From Patagioenas fasciata (lineage: Eukaryota > Chordata > Aves > Columbiformes > Columbidae): a stretch of DNA of 64,000 bases. The notes beneath the pieces were generated by a model. That model did not search any database. It was given only the letters and a program-made list of their open reading frames with translations, and was not told the origin of the DNA. The stretch covers positions 50,724,398 through 50,788,397 of the forward strand of contig NC_092521.1 in assembly GCF_037038585.1 (NCBI RefSeq), in the 5' to 3' direction. The translations under genes and the position numbers were made by a program. Below, in pieces: positions 36,220 through 48,900 of the stretch; position 1 is the stretch's first letter; each line of letters opens with the position of its first letter.

Positions 36220-39200
36220 AGTCTTTCTCTGCAGTGACTTTATGCCCCAGCACTCAGGGCAGCTGGATCAAGAAGAAGTTAATGAACTCCAGGTATCAGA
36301 GACTCCCCCAAAGCCTGTGTGTCCCCATGGTCTATCCTCTATTTCTTTTGGGAAAGTTTTGCCAGATCTTCTGGGCCAGGGCCTGTGGTTTTGGAAGAGG
36401 AAACGTTATTTGTCTCATAATACAGACATCAAATACAAACAAGGGAGCTGCAGTTCCTGGCATGAAAGCTTTCTGTAGCAATTTACTATCCAACATCCTC
36501 ATAATTAATGAGGGCTATAACCACTATTTTTAGTACAGCTAAAATGAGCTGTAAGTTATTAGAGAAAGACATGTTGTGTAATATGTGACTAATGTATCAT
36601 TCTACCAAGAATTTGTATTAGATTGTTGAAAATTGCAGGGAAATGATTTCCAGAGTATTCCAACTGCTCCGGATACTCTTTGAATACACAGTATAAAGCA
36701 ATCTGCAGCTTAGCTGTCCTGACTGGCTAATTATGTCAAAACCTTCAGAAAGCTAAATTACTACAATGTAAATCCAGTCTACATATTGCAAGAAAGATGC
36801 ATCCAAATATATTTCAGGTGTGACAAGCTTGAAGTCATTTAAATTATTTGGGGCAAGAGGTGGAGAATGGAAACAAGATTGACCAGTGACAGAATTGACT
36901 AAGAAGTTTCCTTTAATGAGGGGATTAACTGAGCTGTTAAAGCACCTCTGTGGCATGGAGGGGCCAGGAAGGGCAGGATGGTGTGGGCACGGTGTTGCAG
37001 GCAGGAGCCGTTGGCCTTTTCCTGGGCATCCCTGTGCCTGCCAGGCAAGAGAAGATGCAAAGGGAGCTGCTGGGATGAGCTGCAATGGGGGAAGCATCTG
37101 AAACCATTGTAGGTACTGAGAGAAAGCCACTTTCCCAGTGTTCATTTGATTCATTCTGTGCAGGGTTTCATCTCTCTGCTGCAGGATTTGCCTTTTATCT
37201 GCCTTTGCTTAGCAGCTTTGTCATACATTATGCAGCATCAAGTGCCTATCTTGGAAAATGGAGAGCCAGAATTCGGCTCTCCCCACGTCTGATCCATCAC
37301 CACAGCACCAGCTTCCCAGATACATACCAAAAAGCCCCCAACAAAAAACCCAAAACCCCCCACCAAGTAACGCCCTGCTTCTAAAAGAAGTAGCGTACAA
37401 CTTTTTTTGCTCTTCTCTTGAGATAGGGCACATTCTTCCCTAGGTAATGATGTTGTTTTCTTGTCTGGCAATGTTGTACACACTGTCGCAGCTATTTGCT
37501 ATGCAATTCAATTCATAAAAGTCAGCAACCTATTGAAGTGATTAGCCATATTTGTTTAAGAGACACCCAGTACTGGAATTGCTGGGAGAGTGCATTACAG
37601 GTCAGAGTTACAATATTGACCAGGCTCTGGGGGGAAGCTTGTACAATCACATTGGCCATTCCTATTTATGACTCCTAACCTAGTTAACCTTAACACACCT
37701 ACCCTTAAGATAGAGGTGGGAAGTAATTCTGTAGAAACTGAATACTGTATAAAGTTTATGTGCAGCCCATTTGAAGAAGGAAAGATGGGGGAGTAGATCC
37801 TTGAGACACAAGATTACTTCAGCTGCTGGGCAAAAGCACTGGCGCTGGCTGGAGCATCAAGTGTCCCAGCCCAGACATCAACATGTTCTTGAGCGAGTGC
37901 TCCAGGAAGGAGTATAAGGTCACCAGTGCTGGCTTGGTGCCTCACTGCCTGGAAGATTTCCATCTGTGCCTGAAGAATTTACATCTACATCTTCCTGGCG
38001 CTTCCCAGCCAGGTGGCACAATGTGAGGTCAAGGCACATTTGGCACAGGTGTAAGAGGCGAAACATGCAGGGTATCTATGTGACTCTTTACCTACACCAT
38101 AAAGTGAGGCAAAGGTGAAAAGAGCAGGTGTTCATTATGGCTATGTGATGGAGCACAGCCCTCAGAACACACACTGGACAATGGAAACAGCAGTGGGATT
38201 TTTCGAAGCACGAAAGTAGCTTAGCAACATGTATTTATTTCCTGTTTTAGAATAGGTGCTATGAAGGCATTAATTCCTAGGAGATGAATCATATATAAAA
38301 GACACGCATTGTTTGGCTTTGAAATTGCATGCGGAATAGCAGTGAGATAATTCAGCATATTGCTGTCCTTCATTCATAAAGACTTGACATGTTGGTCACC
38401 TAGCACACGTACATCCAAACATGGTACAAAGAAGGGAAATCCTTGTTCAAATGTGTTTAATGTCTTTCCCCTCACATTTCCATTAGTGGCACAATAAGTA
38501 GCAGGTATAGATGCACCTTACAGAAGAGTAAATCCTGTCTGAGAGATTATGTTGGTACATGAGCAAATTGAAGTTAGAAATGTCCTCTGTGCTCCTAGTT
38601 TAGTAAGTAATCATGTAGTCACTTACTTCCAGGAGTCCAAAATCTAAAGAAGGTGGTTGTTACAGTGTTGTTTGTGTTCAGGAAAGTGTAAAGTTCAACT
38701 ATTCAGGAATTATGTTTCAGCGCAATCAAGAGAAAATCAAACCTTACTAAGAAAATTGCCAGTTTTTTCTTTATGTGAAAACCTTTCTGCTTTCATGATG
38801 ACCTTCGATTTCCAAAACTGACAACACTGTTTCTGAAAAAAATCAAGTCCAGGTGGGCATAGTTTTACAGATTGCATTGATGACATTTATTATTCAGCTA
38901 TAAGCATTATATCTTTAATGGTCTTGAGCAAGCTAAACTCTACAACTCTGCCCATAACCATACAAATATTGTTCCACCTATGTTGAAAGATATTTATTGA
39001 CACTCAGAAATTTATATGGGGTCATTGACCTTTCAAACAAGTCTCCTGCTTGAAAATTTTATTGCCATGTTACATTGCTTCACTAAAAATAATTAACTTT
39101 CTACAACATCTTTTAGTGACACTGCCAAACTGCGAATAATAAGGTGAAACAGAAATGTGAGACCTTAAAAAACTCTACCTCCTTCCCACTAAACTGCTTT

Positions 39201-39311
39201 TGAAAAAGAAAAGTAATGTCTTAAAAATACAGGAAGATATAAAAATATTATTGAGGGATTTATAGGGTCCAGTAATAGTGGTATCCACATCACCTCCTAA
39301 TCTTTAGTATA

Positions 39312-39385
39312 TTTGTCCTCACAACACCTTTGTGAGAGGCTGAATGGACATTTTATCTTTCAACTGATGGATATTTGAGATGTGA
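39312..39385 (-). repeat. MIR-like SINE remnant (possible)
   Basis: TCCTCACAACACCTTTGTGA, followed by a degenerate ATTTTATCTTTCAACTGATG, follows the order of the reverse of the MIR 3' half, recalled as TCCTCACAACAACCCTATGAGG then CATTTTACAGATGAGG. MIR copies are rare and old in bird genomes, which fits the divergence. Confidence 0.35.
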
Positions 39386-41381
39386 AATAAATAGAAATGG
39401 ACATACAATGGGCATGGACTGAATCTTGAGGTGCTGCAGGCAGGATTAGTATAGATAAGCAGGAAAATGTTCTAGAAAACAGTTCTTGCAGGAAAACACC
39501 CAGATATGTAACTAGTTTTTCTCCCCGTAAGCAACACTCAAAGCAACTCTTGGTAATTACTCACAGCTAAGTGAGTAGCTTTCCCTGTCATGGCAATTAT
39601 TAAAGAAATTCATTTAGCCACCTGTACAGCTGTCTATACCTGGGTGTATCTGAGCACTGCCTGTAGTCCCCCTCACAACTTGTTGTCTGCAGCATCGCGG
39701 TGGGAAACTTCCCTGTGGCAAGTACTTGCTGGAGTTTTGCTGGAAAGACCAAATGCTGCAGCCTAGGAGATAAATTACAAAGGAAGGAAGGAAGCACAGC
39801 CAGCAATAAGACTACACTTGGAAATTTTAGCAATTGATAAAGAACAAATACATTATCTGACAGCTGACTGAAGGGGTGGAATTATGCTGTTTTCAAGATC
39901 TCCCAGATCATTCAGCCTAATTAGCTGTCTTGGAACACAGGAGAAAATGGGATCTTTTAATGTTCTTCTGTTCCCCATAGTTTACTTTTATAAACTTGTA
40001 CTAAAAATGAAAATACCAATTTAAGCTCTCCTTGATAAGTACTTTCTCACTTGCGGAATCATAAGCTGATCTTAAGTACCGAAGATTCATTCCTCCCCGA
40101 CATCTTCAGTCTCCTTGTGTCCAGCAGAAGGCGGGAGACAGTTCAGCCCAGGGCAGAGCCACAAGTGAGGGCTTGGGAAAGAGGACTGATCCTTTCTCTT
40201 GTGTCTTCCTTGCCCCAGGACCCACACCAGCCCTGTGTGTCGGTGGCTCTGTATCCAGTACGAGGGCCCAGCAGCCATTTAGAAAATCAGTTCCCAGAGT
40301 TTCTGTCCAACTCAGTTCTCTGCAAGTTAATGTGCACACAATTTCAGAGCCGATTTCAACCCAAGCCACTAATGATGGTAATAAATATCTTCCAACTGTA
40401 TTAGGTCAGACGTGATTGGGTATTTTGAAGAAACAAGATGAACAGGATAGATTAGATCTATAACACCATGAAATTTAATTCTGCTTTCACCTGTAGCAGC
40501 CATATTTGAGTATCAGAACTGGTATATGTGTACTACTGATTTACATACACATGTATTAACCAATAAATCAGATATGTGTGGACATATATAATAGACCTTG
40601 TTCTTTTTAAAAGCAGAATTTGCCTTCTTCTTGAAGGAAATGGGAACCCATTGCTCAGTTTGCACATGTCCCAGAGACACATGTCCCTTTGCCTGGGAGG
40701 CATTTCTCACTCCAGCCACTTCCTACTCTGTCTCTGCTCATCACCTGGAGAGCACTTGCAAAGTAAAAGTTGCTCTCTTTGCCTGAATTTAAGGGGAAAT
40801 AAATCCAGCCACAGGCTTCACACGTGCTCACAGTAGGCAGACAGCATCACTCTGCCAGTAAAGTATGCTCCGAATGAAAGAGAAAGTAACCTGTGTGTGC
40901 TGGAGCGGGTGGTAAAACTGACTTTTAGGTATTCTGGAGATAATCTGTGCCTCCTTACCCTGCTTGCCTATGCTAGGAGCACCTTCTCAGTGAGTAGGTA
41001 TTACCTACTGAATAAGAACAGTAGAGACCTTCAAAGTGTGCATGTCTCCCAAGGAATAAAGTATTACTGACAAGAGAAACAGAAGCAAGAACAAATGCCT
41101 GTTAACTTCAGTGCTGATAGAATTTAGCCTGAAAGTTACAGAGATGGTGGTCTGTGTAAATGCATGAACCCTTTAGAAGATGTTAATGGATCTATTTCTT
41201 CACATGAGCCAAGTCAGGTGATGGGATTGCATTTTGAAGTGCATGGCTAATATAACAGACTTAAAAAATATTGATAGCTGTGTAAAGCCCTTACTCTAAG
41301 AAAAGCTAATCCCACCTAGGTGTCGGGAAAGGCCTGCATAGTGCCTAATGCTTATGCACATTGTAAGAGAGTAATTTTTAG

Positions 41382-41442
41382 ATTCACAGGCTCATCCAGG
41401 AAGGCCTGGAACCTGTCTGATCCAGCCTCCTGCCCAAAGCTG
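41382..41442 (-). mobile_element. CR1 tip fragment, minus strand
   Basis: ATTCACAGGCTCATCCAGGA, then GGCCTGGAACCTGTCTGATC, CAGCCTCCTGC and CCAAAGC, matches the reversed CR1 3' end in its form TCACAGGATCATCCAGG...GACCTCTGGTCATCTGGTCCAGCC. Only about 60 bases remain. Confidence 0.5.
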
Positions 41443-41560
41443 GGCTGCTGGAGCATGGAGCTGTAGGTAGGAATTAAGATTTGACAGACCAATAGCTTAT
41501 TCTACTGAGGGTCCTAGAAGAACTAATAGAAATGGCAATTACAGGATGATGATTAGTTAT

Positions 41561-41596
41561 GGGTCTCTTCCAGCTGAAATGATTCTTTGATTCTAT
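41561..41596 (+). mobile_element. CR1 tip fragment, plus strand
   Basis: GGGTCTCTTCCAGCTGAAAT followed by GATTCTTTGATTCTAT is the CR1 3' terminus (GGTCCCTTCCAACC...GATTCTATGATTCTAT) with one octamer copy altered. It faces the opposite way from the minus-strand tip 120 bases to its left, so the pair are two insertions or a rearranged copy. Confidence 0.7.
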
Positions 41597-41604
41597 ATTA
41601 TTTA

Positions 41605-41628
41605 TTAGAATAATTTAAATTATTCTAA
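41605..41628. repeat. Perfect 24-bp AT palindrome
   Basis: The sequence centred on TTTAAA (41614-41619) reads identically on both strands from 41605 to 41628, with arms TTAGAATAATTT/AAATTATTCTAA. It begins eight bases after the CR1 octamer tail. It could be a cruciform-prone site, a dimeric homeodomain site, or a chance AT palindrome. Confidence 0.85.
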
Positions 41629-41642
41629 ATAAATGAGATTTG

Positions 41643-44395
41643 GGAACTACTGAGCTTTATTAGGCTGAAGGATAAATGGAGCAGTAAGCCTAATTGTTTC
41701 TTGAACAAGGATGCTGTACAGCAGGGTTGCAGATATCAGGTAGTCCTCCACACTAGTATCCTGCACAGATCTGAGTCTCCACTACCTCTGAAAAAAATCA
41801 CGAAAGATGAAAATACCCAGGCGAATGCCCAGTGTAACTGCCGCAGCATTCTGCATGACAGCAAATGGGAGCAACTGCTTTCCCATGAACTGGCTGTCTC
41901 ATCTTAAGGTAAGTCATGGCATCGTCAAGATGTTTTAATGTTCAAGACTGTGAATTATTTGAAAAAATGTCACAGAAGAAAGTGAGGCTTCTACAAGGAA
42001 GTCTACATCATCCCCTCTCAAATCTATTTTAGCATCCCAGATGGGAAGGACTTATCATCACTTACATTTTCCTTTAAACAAAAACACAGTCTGAGGACTC
42101 CAGGTAGAGCTTGAAAAAAAATCTGAATTACTCTGAAGGAAACTTGTCCCAGGGAGTCTGGTAGCTGATCAATATCATATTCTGAATATCTGCCTGACCC
42201 CTTTAAGTTTTTGCTATTTCAAAGGCACTGAACTTACAGGAAGAAAAGCTAGAAATTGTACAACCATGTTTTTTTTTCCCCACCTTTCTTCATTTTGACC
42301 ACTGATTTGATGTGGCATATCACAGATTTGTATTAATGAAGTCCAAGAGTACATTGAGTCATTCATGCTTGGGATACAAATCCAGCAAGGTCCCATGCTG
42401 AATGCAGACTAGGTAAAATTTTTGCAGTGAAAAAAATAGAAACAAACAAAAAACAAACCACAAACCCAAACCCATAAAAAACAAACAAACAAACAAAAAA
42501 AACTCTGTAAAGCTGATGGTTTAAAAGGCTGAATGTTTTGTTCCTCTTCCTTCAGCACAAGCTGCTCTAGCCAAGAATATTAACATGAGTAACAAAAGGG
42601 ATAGCTGAAGGGGAAGTGTAAGATGAGGCTTAACATCCTCCAGGCCTGAACCTAAAGTACTTTCTGCAGCCAAAGCTGCTATTGTTGCTAAAGAGCCTGT
42701 TGTCTGTTCACGGACACAGAAGCAAGCCTGCCGATATTGCTTGAAATTCAAGGAGAGCAAATTACTGGAGTTACAGTGTGAAAGGTGTTTTGCCATCTGG
42801 GAAGACCCAGATGATGGTCTCCTACTCTTCTTTATAAAGGTCTGTATTTTCCTAGATGTTAAGGATTCACTCATTAATAGCAAATGTCCTTTGAAAGCTC
42901 TGAAAACGTCCAAGGTTCACCCAGTCAGGCCATTAGACAGCTGGGGGAAGGAGCGGGGCAGCCAGCCTCACTGGCTTGGGGTGCCCAGGACAGCTGAGCC
43001 TCAGGAGACTGCAGAGCTTGCGCACCCTTCCATCCCCACGGAACAAGTGCATCTTTCTGTTTCCCATGGATAAACTCAGAGCTTTTGCTTGGGCCCAGTT
43101 ACAGCTTAATCAGTGTTAGATGAAATACCAAGCCAGCGACTGGCCGAAGACCTGGCCAGTGTAATTGCCCCAGCATCGGACTGCACGTATGTTTGTCCTG
43201 GGGTGCACCCACAGTGCGCAGGGACGCACTGACACCCTGGCCACAGTGCTGAGCACTCTGGGGCTGCTCACAGAACCACTGAAATGGGAAAAATGGTGAC
43301 TCATGCAAACAATACCTGGCCCTCCAGTCAGAAAAGCGCGGTGGTTACCAGGCGTGAATAAGCAACCTAATGCATGCACTTTTTTTTTTTTTTCCCGCTC
43401 ACCCCTGTGCACCAAAGAAGTGATTTAAGGCCCAGAGAGCATTTCCCATGAAGGCAGAGGGTGGTGGGCTTCCTTCCTTGCTGGGCTGTGGGGCTCCCTC
43501 ACTCATTCCGTGACAGGGGGCAATGAAGGAAGGAAGTGGAGAGCACATGGCCGTCCTGCACACACCGGGGGGTGCGGAGGAAGAGGGAAAGGTTCTGAGC
43601 TGGGAATATCCTGGTTGAAGAATAAAAGCCAGGTGATACCAATCTCCAGATGGGGCCTAAACTCCCCCCAGTGCTTCAAAATTAACTAGTCAAAAGATTC
43701 TCACCCCACCCCCCCAAAAGAAAAAACAAAACCAACAAGACAATAGTTGTATCCACACTGGCTTTCATTCTATCTATGGTTATATACCTATTATCTATCT
43801 TAAAAACAAGTAGTGCTGGGAGGTTAATTTATCTTTTATTATGTTCTGAACATAACCTTGCTTCTATGTTCAGTCTAACTGTTGAACAAGCAGGGAATAA
43901 ACAGTCACTGGTTTTTGGTGGGAAGCATATATATTCCAAGTATTACAGTTTGTTTTGTATTTTAAATAAAATATAAAATAGGAAAAACCCAGTGCCCACA
44001 AAAGTTGCAGTGAAAATTACAGCCTAAGTATTATTCCAGTTTCTAATTACACTGAAATCTGAAAGAAATGAGATAACTCCTAGATCAGGTGAATTCATCA
44101 ATAAAACTCTCATTCACTCTTGTGGCATGTCTATCCCCCCAAAATATTCCAGATTAACTAAAGTATTAAAATCAATGAGGAGGAAGAAATGAAAGTAGGT
44201 AAAAGTGACAGCAGATGAACAAGAAAATTAGTAAAGTCTTTGCTTAAACAGAGCCTTCCTCCAGGCCACACTTTGGTGTGAGAGAAACCGAGAATGCTTT
44301 TTTTTTTTTTTGTTATTCGTATGGCTCATGGTTCAAAGATGAAACACTGGGAACATCTGTGCTCTGTTCTGCCCTATTTAAATCACTTCAGGACA
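41643..44395. other. Noncoding stretch, no gene seen
   Basis: Unique DNA with the AAAC microsatellite at 42439-42502 and a T tract at 43380-43394. 42900-43350 is locally richer in GC but lacks a CpG cluster. The frames near 42.5-43.1 kb overlap on both strands and show no recognisable domain. Confidence 0.55.
42439..42502. repeat. (AAAC)n microsatellite
   Basis: An A-rich tract of AAAC/AACA units, purest at 42480-42497, with imperfect units before it. Likely length-polymorphic. Confidence 0.85.
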
Positions 44396-44399
44396 AATC

Positions 44400-44485
44400 C
44401 ATCCCTGTTGTAAGTGGGTGTAACTCTGTTCAGGCCAGTGGAGTTGCACCTGCTTACACTAAGGCAAAATTTGGCTCAGTTTGGA
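44400..44485. repeat. Ancient sauropsid inverted-repeat element
   Basis: GTGTAACTC (44418-44426) and GAGTTGCAC (44441-44449) form arms with one mismatch. TGCTTACACTAAGGCAAAAT TTGG follows. The order matches an old repeat widely scattered in reptile and bird genomes, recalled as GTGTAACTCCATTGACTTCA, GTGGAGTTACACC, then TTTACACTAGGGTAAAATTTGG. It is the best-preserved copy in the window. I cannot state its database name with confidence. Confidence 0.5.
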
Positions 44486-45723
44486 TCCAAATTAACTCAA
44501 CATTTGGAAATAAAAATGAGAATCTTGGCATATTCTAGCATTTCATCTGGAATCTCATAATGCCCGAGATTAGTTTATCTAATAGATTTACAACTTGAAA
44601 AATATTTTATTCTGCTATCAATTCAGTCCAAAATCTCCCTCTCCCTGCTCCCTTCATCCTTCTTCCCTCCTCTCCCTGGGCAAGAGGATCGGTCCTGCCT
44701 CAGTCCGTGTTAGCCTGCTGCACCCAGCAGAGAGCACAGCTAATCACAACACATCCTTTTTGATCTCCAAAGTGCTCCACAGGAGACAGATAGGTTGTTT
44801 CTGTTGGTAAGGCTGGCCCTGCTGCACTTATCTGCCAGCTTCTCCTCAGACCCTAAGGATGTAAGCATCTGAGGATGAGGGACACTTCCTGCACCGGCGC
44901 TGCCAAGGAACCAGGCCGGCAATGTCTGGCATCACTGGGAAGGAAGAAGTCTGGTTTCCTCCCTTAATTACTAAAGAACCAGTACAGAGGCTTGTGTGGG
45001 AAGGAGAGTAATAACTCAACTTTTTTTCTTCTCTTTTTTGGCATTGTACATCTACCACATTTCTTTCACATTTCTTTAGGAGACATAAGGGACAAGTAGT
45101 TAAGCCTAGAAACTGGTAAGCATTTCAATGGGTATGTCTCAAAGAAATGAAAGCACAAGGAAATGTCAGAGATCCTCCACACCAAACCCACCCGCTCAGA
45201 AAAAGCCTGAGTAAATAGATAGCCCGTGCAATGTGTTGGGAAAGTCAACAAACTCGGGCTCTCTTCACATGCAGGGGGAAGTGAATTCCTGAATCAAGGA
45301 TTCTCTCCTGAGGAGACCCTGCCCAGAACCCTGGGAAGTACCGAGTTACAGCCTGTTAATGCAATTTCTTGCTTAGCCCTCCAGAAAGAATAGTCCAAGA
45401 AAGCACCCTGGAGCCTAGGAGAATCTGGTTCAACAGAGTAGAGTCACTTCCATTATGCCTGGAAATGAGCTGTGTGACATATTAGTCTTTGCATTACACG
45501 CATGTTATGTTTGAGCATTGTCATGTGTGCATAGATAGATATATGATACCCCAACCTTTCAGGGACAGCCAAGTGAGCACACTGTCACAATCCAGGGAGG
45601 GCTGCAATACCACCAATAACATTTCCAAAATGGGTAGGTAGTAGGAAACATTTCTTGGAGAAGACGAAAAACACATACAGCTCAGCTGGGAGGATAGTGG
45701 TGTCTTGGATTAAGTACCTGCAC
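44486..45723. other. Noncoding stretch, no gene seen
   Basis: Unique DNA with only short, overlapping frames on both strands. No repeat family or splice-bounded exon is visible apart from a small GATA-type microsatellite near 45530. Confidence 0.6.
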
Positions 45724-45912
45724 AATCACTGAGTGGTTAAGGTTGGAAGGAACGTCTGGAGATCACCTGGTCCAACGCTCATGCTCAAGCAGGGCGACCC
45801 CTAGAGCAGGCTGCCCAGGAGCATGTCCAGACAGCTTTTGACATCCCAAAGGTGGGACATGCTATAACCTCTCTGAGCAACCTCTGCCAGTGCTCAGTCA
45901 GTACTGCCCTAG
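45724..45912 (-). mobile_element. CR1 LINE 3'-end fragment
   Basis: AATCACTGAGTGGTTAAGGT, then TGGAAGGAACGTCTGGAGAT, CACCTGGTCCAAC, GCTCAAGCAGGG, TAGAGCAGGCTGCCCAGG, CATGTCCAGACAGCTTTTGA and ACCTCTCTGAGCAACCTCTG is the reversed 3' portion of a CR1 copy. It is moderately diverged and 5'-truncated, and the match fades after the CCAGTGCTC word. It carries no coding potential. Confidence 0.92.
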
Positions 45913-48900
45913 TAACACCTCACAGCCCAGCATCTCATCCTCTTTCAATCACAGGATTGTCATTTCAGTCTCTTCTCAGCCTGGTAAGGGAACTGAGCAA
46001 CTACCCTGCCTGTGTGGGATAGCAGGAGGGTCACCTGAAGGGTCAGCAAGGTGCTAATGCCACCACAGGCCACATTTTTTCACTGCTTTCTTTTGAAGTT
46101 TCGTATTCACATGAATAAGCAGGCTATATCCATCCAGAACACAGCACAAGCTGGGTGGCTGAACAGTTATTCATCCAGATTCTCTCCAAGCAGAAAGAAA
46201 GAAGTAACTACAGTGAAGCTTTACCTGGTTGTCATTAATAGGCATTTTCCTGTCATCTCAGGCTTTGGAGCAGCACCTCCTGGTAGAAGTTTGAGAATTG
46301 ACATTCCCACCACACCATCTCTTACAGGAGGGAAAACAAGCTCATACTACCGCAGCACTCCTCATCTAGCCCAGATCTCCATCCAAATGAGTTGGTCAAA
46401 TGACTTACCTTGTCTTAGCTTGTATACTGCTTTTGTCACTATATGTTTTTTTTAATGAAGACTCTTTTAGTAAGCCTTTTTATTGAGTTGGAGACAGAAG
46501 CTTGTTGATAATATTGTCCATGTCAGGATAAGACTGGACACATTATTTGTAAAACAGTGAGGCCTGGCTTCTCTGAAAGAAACTGTCAACAGTTGCCACA
46601 AAAACTGAAAGAAATCTCTCTTTGCCTTGAACAATTTCATCAGCAACAAAGAACCTAATTTCAAGCCACAAATATCAATCAACTCATCTTCTAGTTCCTT
46701 CTTGAGTTTTTTTATCTAAAACACACTGGATTATTTCCTAGCAGCATGCAAATAACAGAGCTCAAATCAACAACAAACTAAAGAAGAGCACAAGGAAGCA
46801 GAGGGCTGCACCACCCAGACAGGGCAGCAAGAACCAAGAAACCTTTTATTAAAGCAGCTGTAAATTCCTGTTTGATGAAAATCAGTGGGAATTTTGCCAT
46901 TCACTTCAAACTGCTATGATCTTATCCATAAGAGTTTGAATCTAAACACAAAAAACATAACACTGACACTTTGGATACAAAGGAGAACAAGATAAATTAG
47001 TCCATCAGCAGAAATGAGATATTACATCTCTTTTGGCTCCATTTGGGATCTTTCGGAGGTGAGAACTTTTACAAGCATACTTACTGCTGTATTTACTTTA
47101 TGCAGGAAACAAGCTAGTTTCTCTTTTCTCTTTCAAATGTTCAGAAGTGATATAAGAAGGGATAAAACGTCAAGTCTGTTGTGGTGTGCCTTGGATGGAA
47201 GATTAGCAAGGATCAGCAAAAAAAATTTAAAGATCATCAGATTGTTAATTCTATGATAATTCATAACTGGACGCTAACTCCAGACACCAAAAAATAAAGA
47301 AGCGTCTCTTAGTATCTCTGATTTTTCTCCCCGTCATGTGAACTGGTGGCAAGATGCAGACAGCATAACTCATAACAGTGATTACTTGTGTCACGTTTCT
47401 TTACTAATACATTAAATCTGGAAAAATAATTTATTCATCTTGGCTTCTGATGATGCTTGTCCTGGTCATGTAATCTAATTTGAGTTTAGGGTTTTTTTAA
47501 TATTTCATCAAGATGTGTCGTAGAGCCACCAAGTTTCTCCTGCCATTGGAGTCTAGTTTCTATTGAAACCACATATTTCCAAGACTGGAATTTACCCAAA
47601 AAGCAGGAGTATTTTTGTCTTTCCTGCAGGTGTCTGTATGACAAGTCTGTCAATCTGTAAAGTTGCTTGTGATTCCACGCACTTGTAAAAATAAGCAATT
47701 CTGAGAGTTGCTTCTGGTAGTTACTTGCTTTGTTTTGACTCGCTCTATTACTTCTTTTGTCTCCCAGTCAAAGAAAACAAAATTGCTGATAAACAATACT
47801 ACTGTGTGATATAAATTATTTGGAATTGTGAATGAAAGAAGCTGGCAGGGAGGGAGAAATAACAGAGGGTGATTTTATCATATCTCTTTGACCTGAAGCA
47901 ATAATAAATGTGAAGTCCATATGACCGTGGATGATGTTTTTATATATGTGTCATATTTTAGATTGGTTTGGGAGAGAAACACATAAAATTGATTGACTGG
48001 TGATGTGGCAGTAATTATGCAAATAGAGTAATTGACTATAAAACACTTTAAAGGGGAGAAGGTAACTTAAGAACAAGTGAGCATAAAAAATGTGGTTATT
48101 GTATCTGTCCTAATGCCCTGACATCTCTCCTGCCAAGGCATGAAAGGAATGGGTGTTGTGTAACAGAATAAAAAAATTATAAAATGTCAGAAGAAGGTCA
48201 TAAATAATCTGTCCTTAAAAAAAGCATGTCTTTAATTGTCAACTGTGTCTTTCTTACAATTTTGTTCAGTCTTGGGCAAAGTTCAGTTTTATGAGACTGA
48301 CCTTGCGCAGCAAACACACCTTTGCTCTGCTGCTTTACTGCAGTGTTAATGGTTCATTTGCCTTTGGGGGTAGGGGAAGGAAAGAGCTGCTCTTCCAGCC
48401 TTTACCTTGTGCTGCTCGAATGAGAACCATGAGGTGGTATTAGTTCGTTGAATCATTCCATGAATTATTCTCAGCTGCTGTGATAGCAAGTAACAGAAGA
48501 ATGTCCCCCCACTGTCCACTCCACAGTCCCTGTATTTTTGCAGCTGCATGAATTGTGATGCAAAATGGTGGATGTTCAAGAAGGGGAATAAAAAAAGGAA
48601 TTATGCACATTTTCATCCTGATCCCAAATGAAGCCTGAATAAAAGTACTTTCTGTTCATTTTTTACTTTCTTGCCACTCACTTTCTTGTGTTTGAGATGT
48701 TTTGACCCTGCCCCAGCCCATATGTGTCATCACAACCTCAAAACAACTCAACCTTTCTTTGCAGTGTATGCACAAAATCCCCACAGCCCTTTCAGTCTTC
48801 CTTGGCATCAACCATGTGCCAGTGGCATTACCCTTGGGGAGGAAGGTTCAGCCAGCAGCCACCTCTCCAGCAAGTCCCTGGTTGATCCATACCTGCCGTC

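Larger units (their letters stand above)
33534..41381. other. Noncoding stretch, no gene seen
   Basis: Ordinary unique DNA. The longest frame, plus 35954-36478 (174 codons), overlaps a second plus-strand frame and shows no domain, membrane segment or signal peptide. 37680-39600 is AT-rich and nearly free of frames. One MIR-like scrap lies near 39.3 kb and one short hairpin at 36199-36219. Confidence 0.55.

Noticed and set aside
35954-36478. 174-codon plus-strand open frame
   Set aside because: No domain, signal or membrane segment; overlaps another plus-strand frame and includes a local hairpin. A frame of this length is not unusual by chance in 64 kb.
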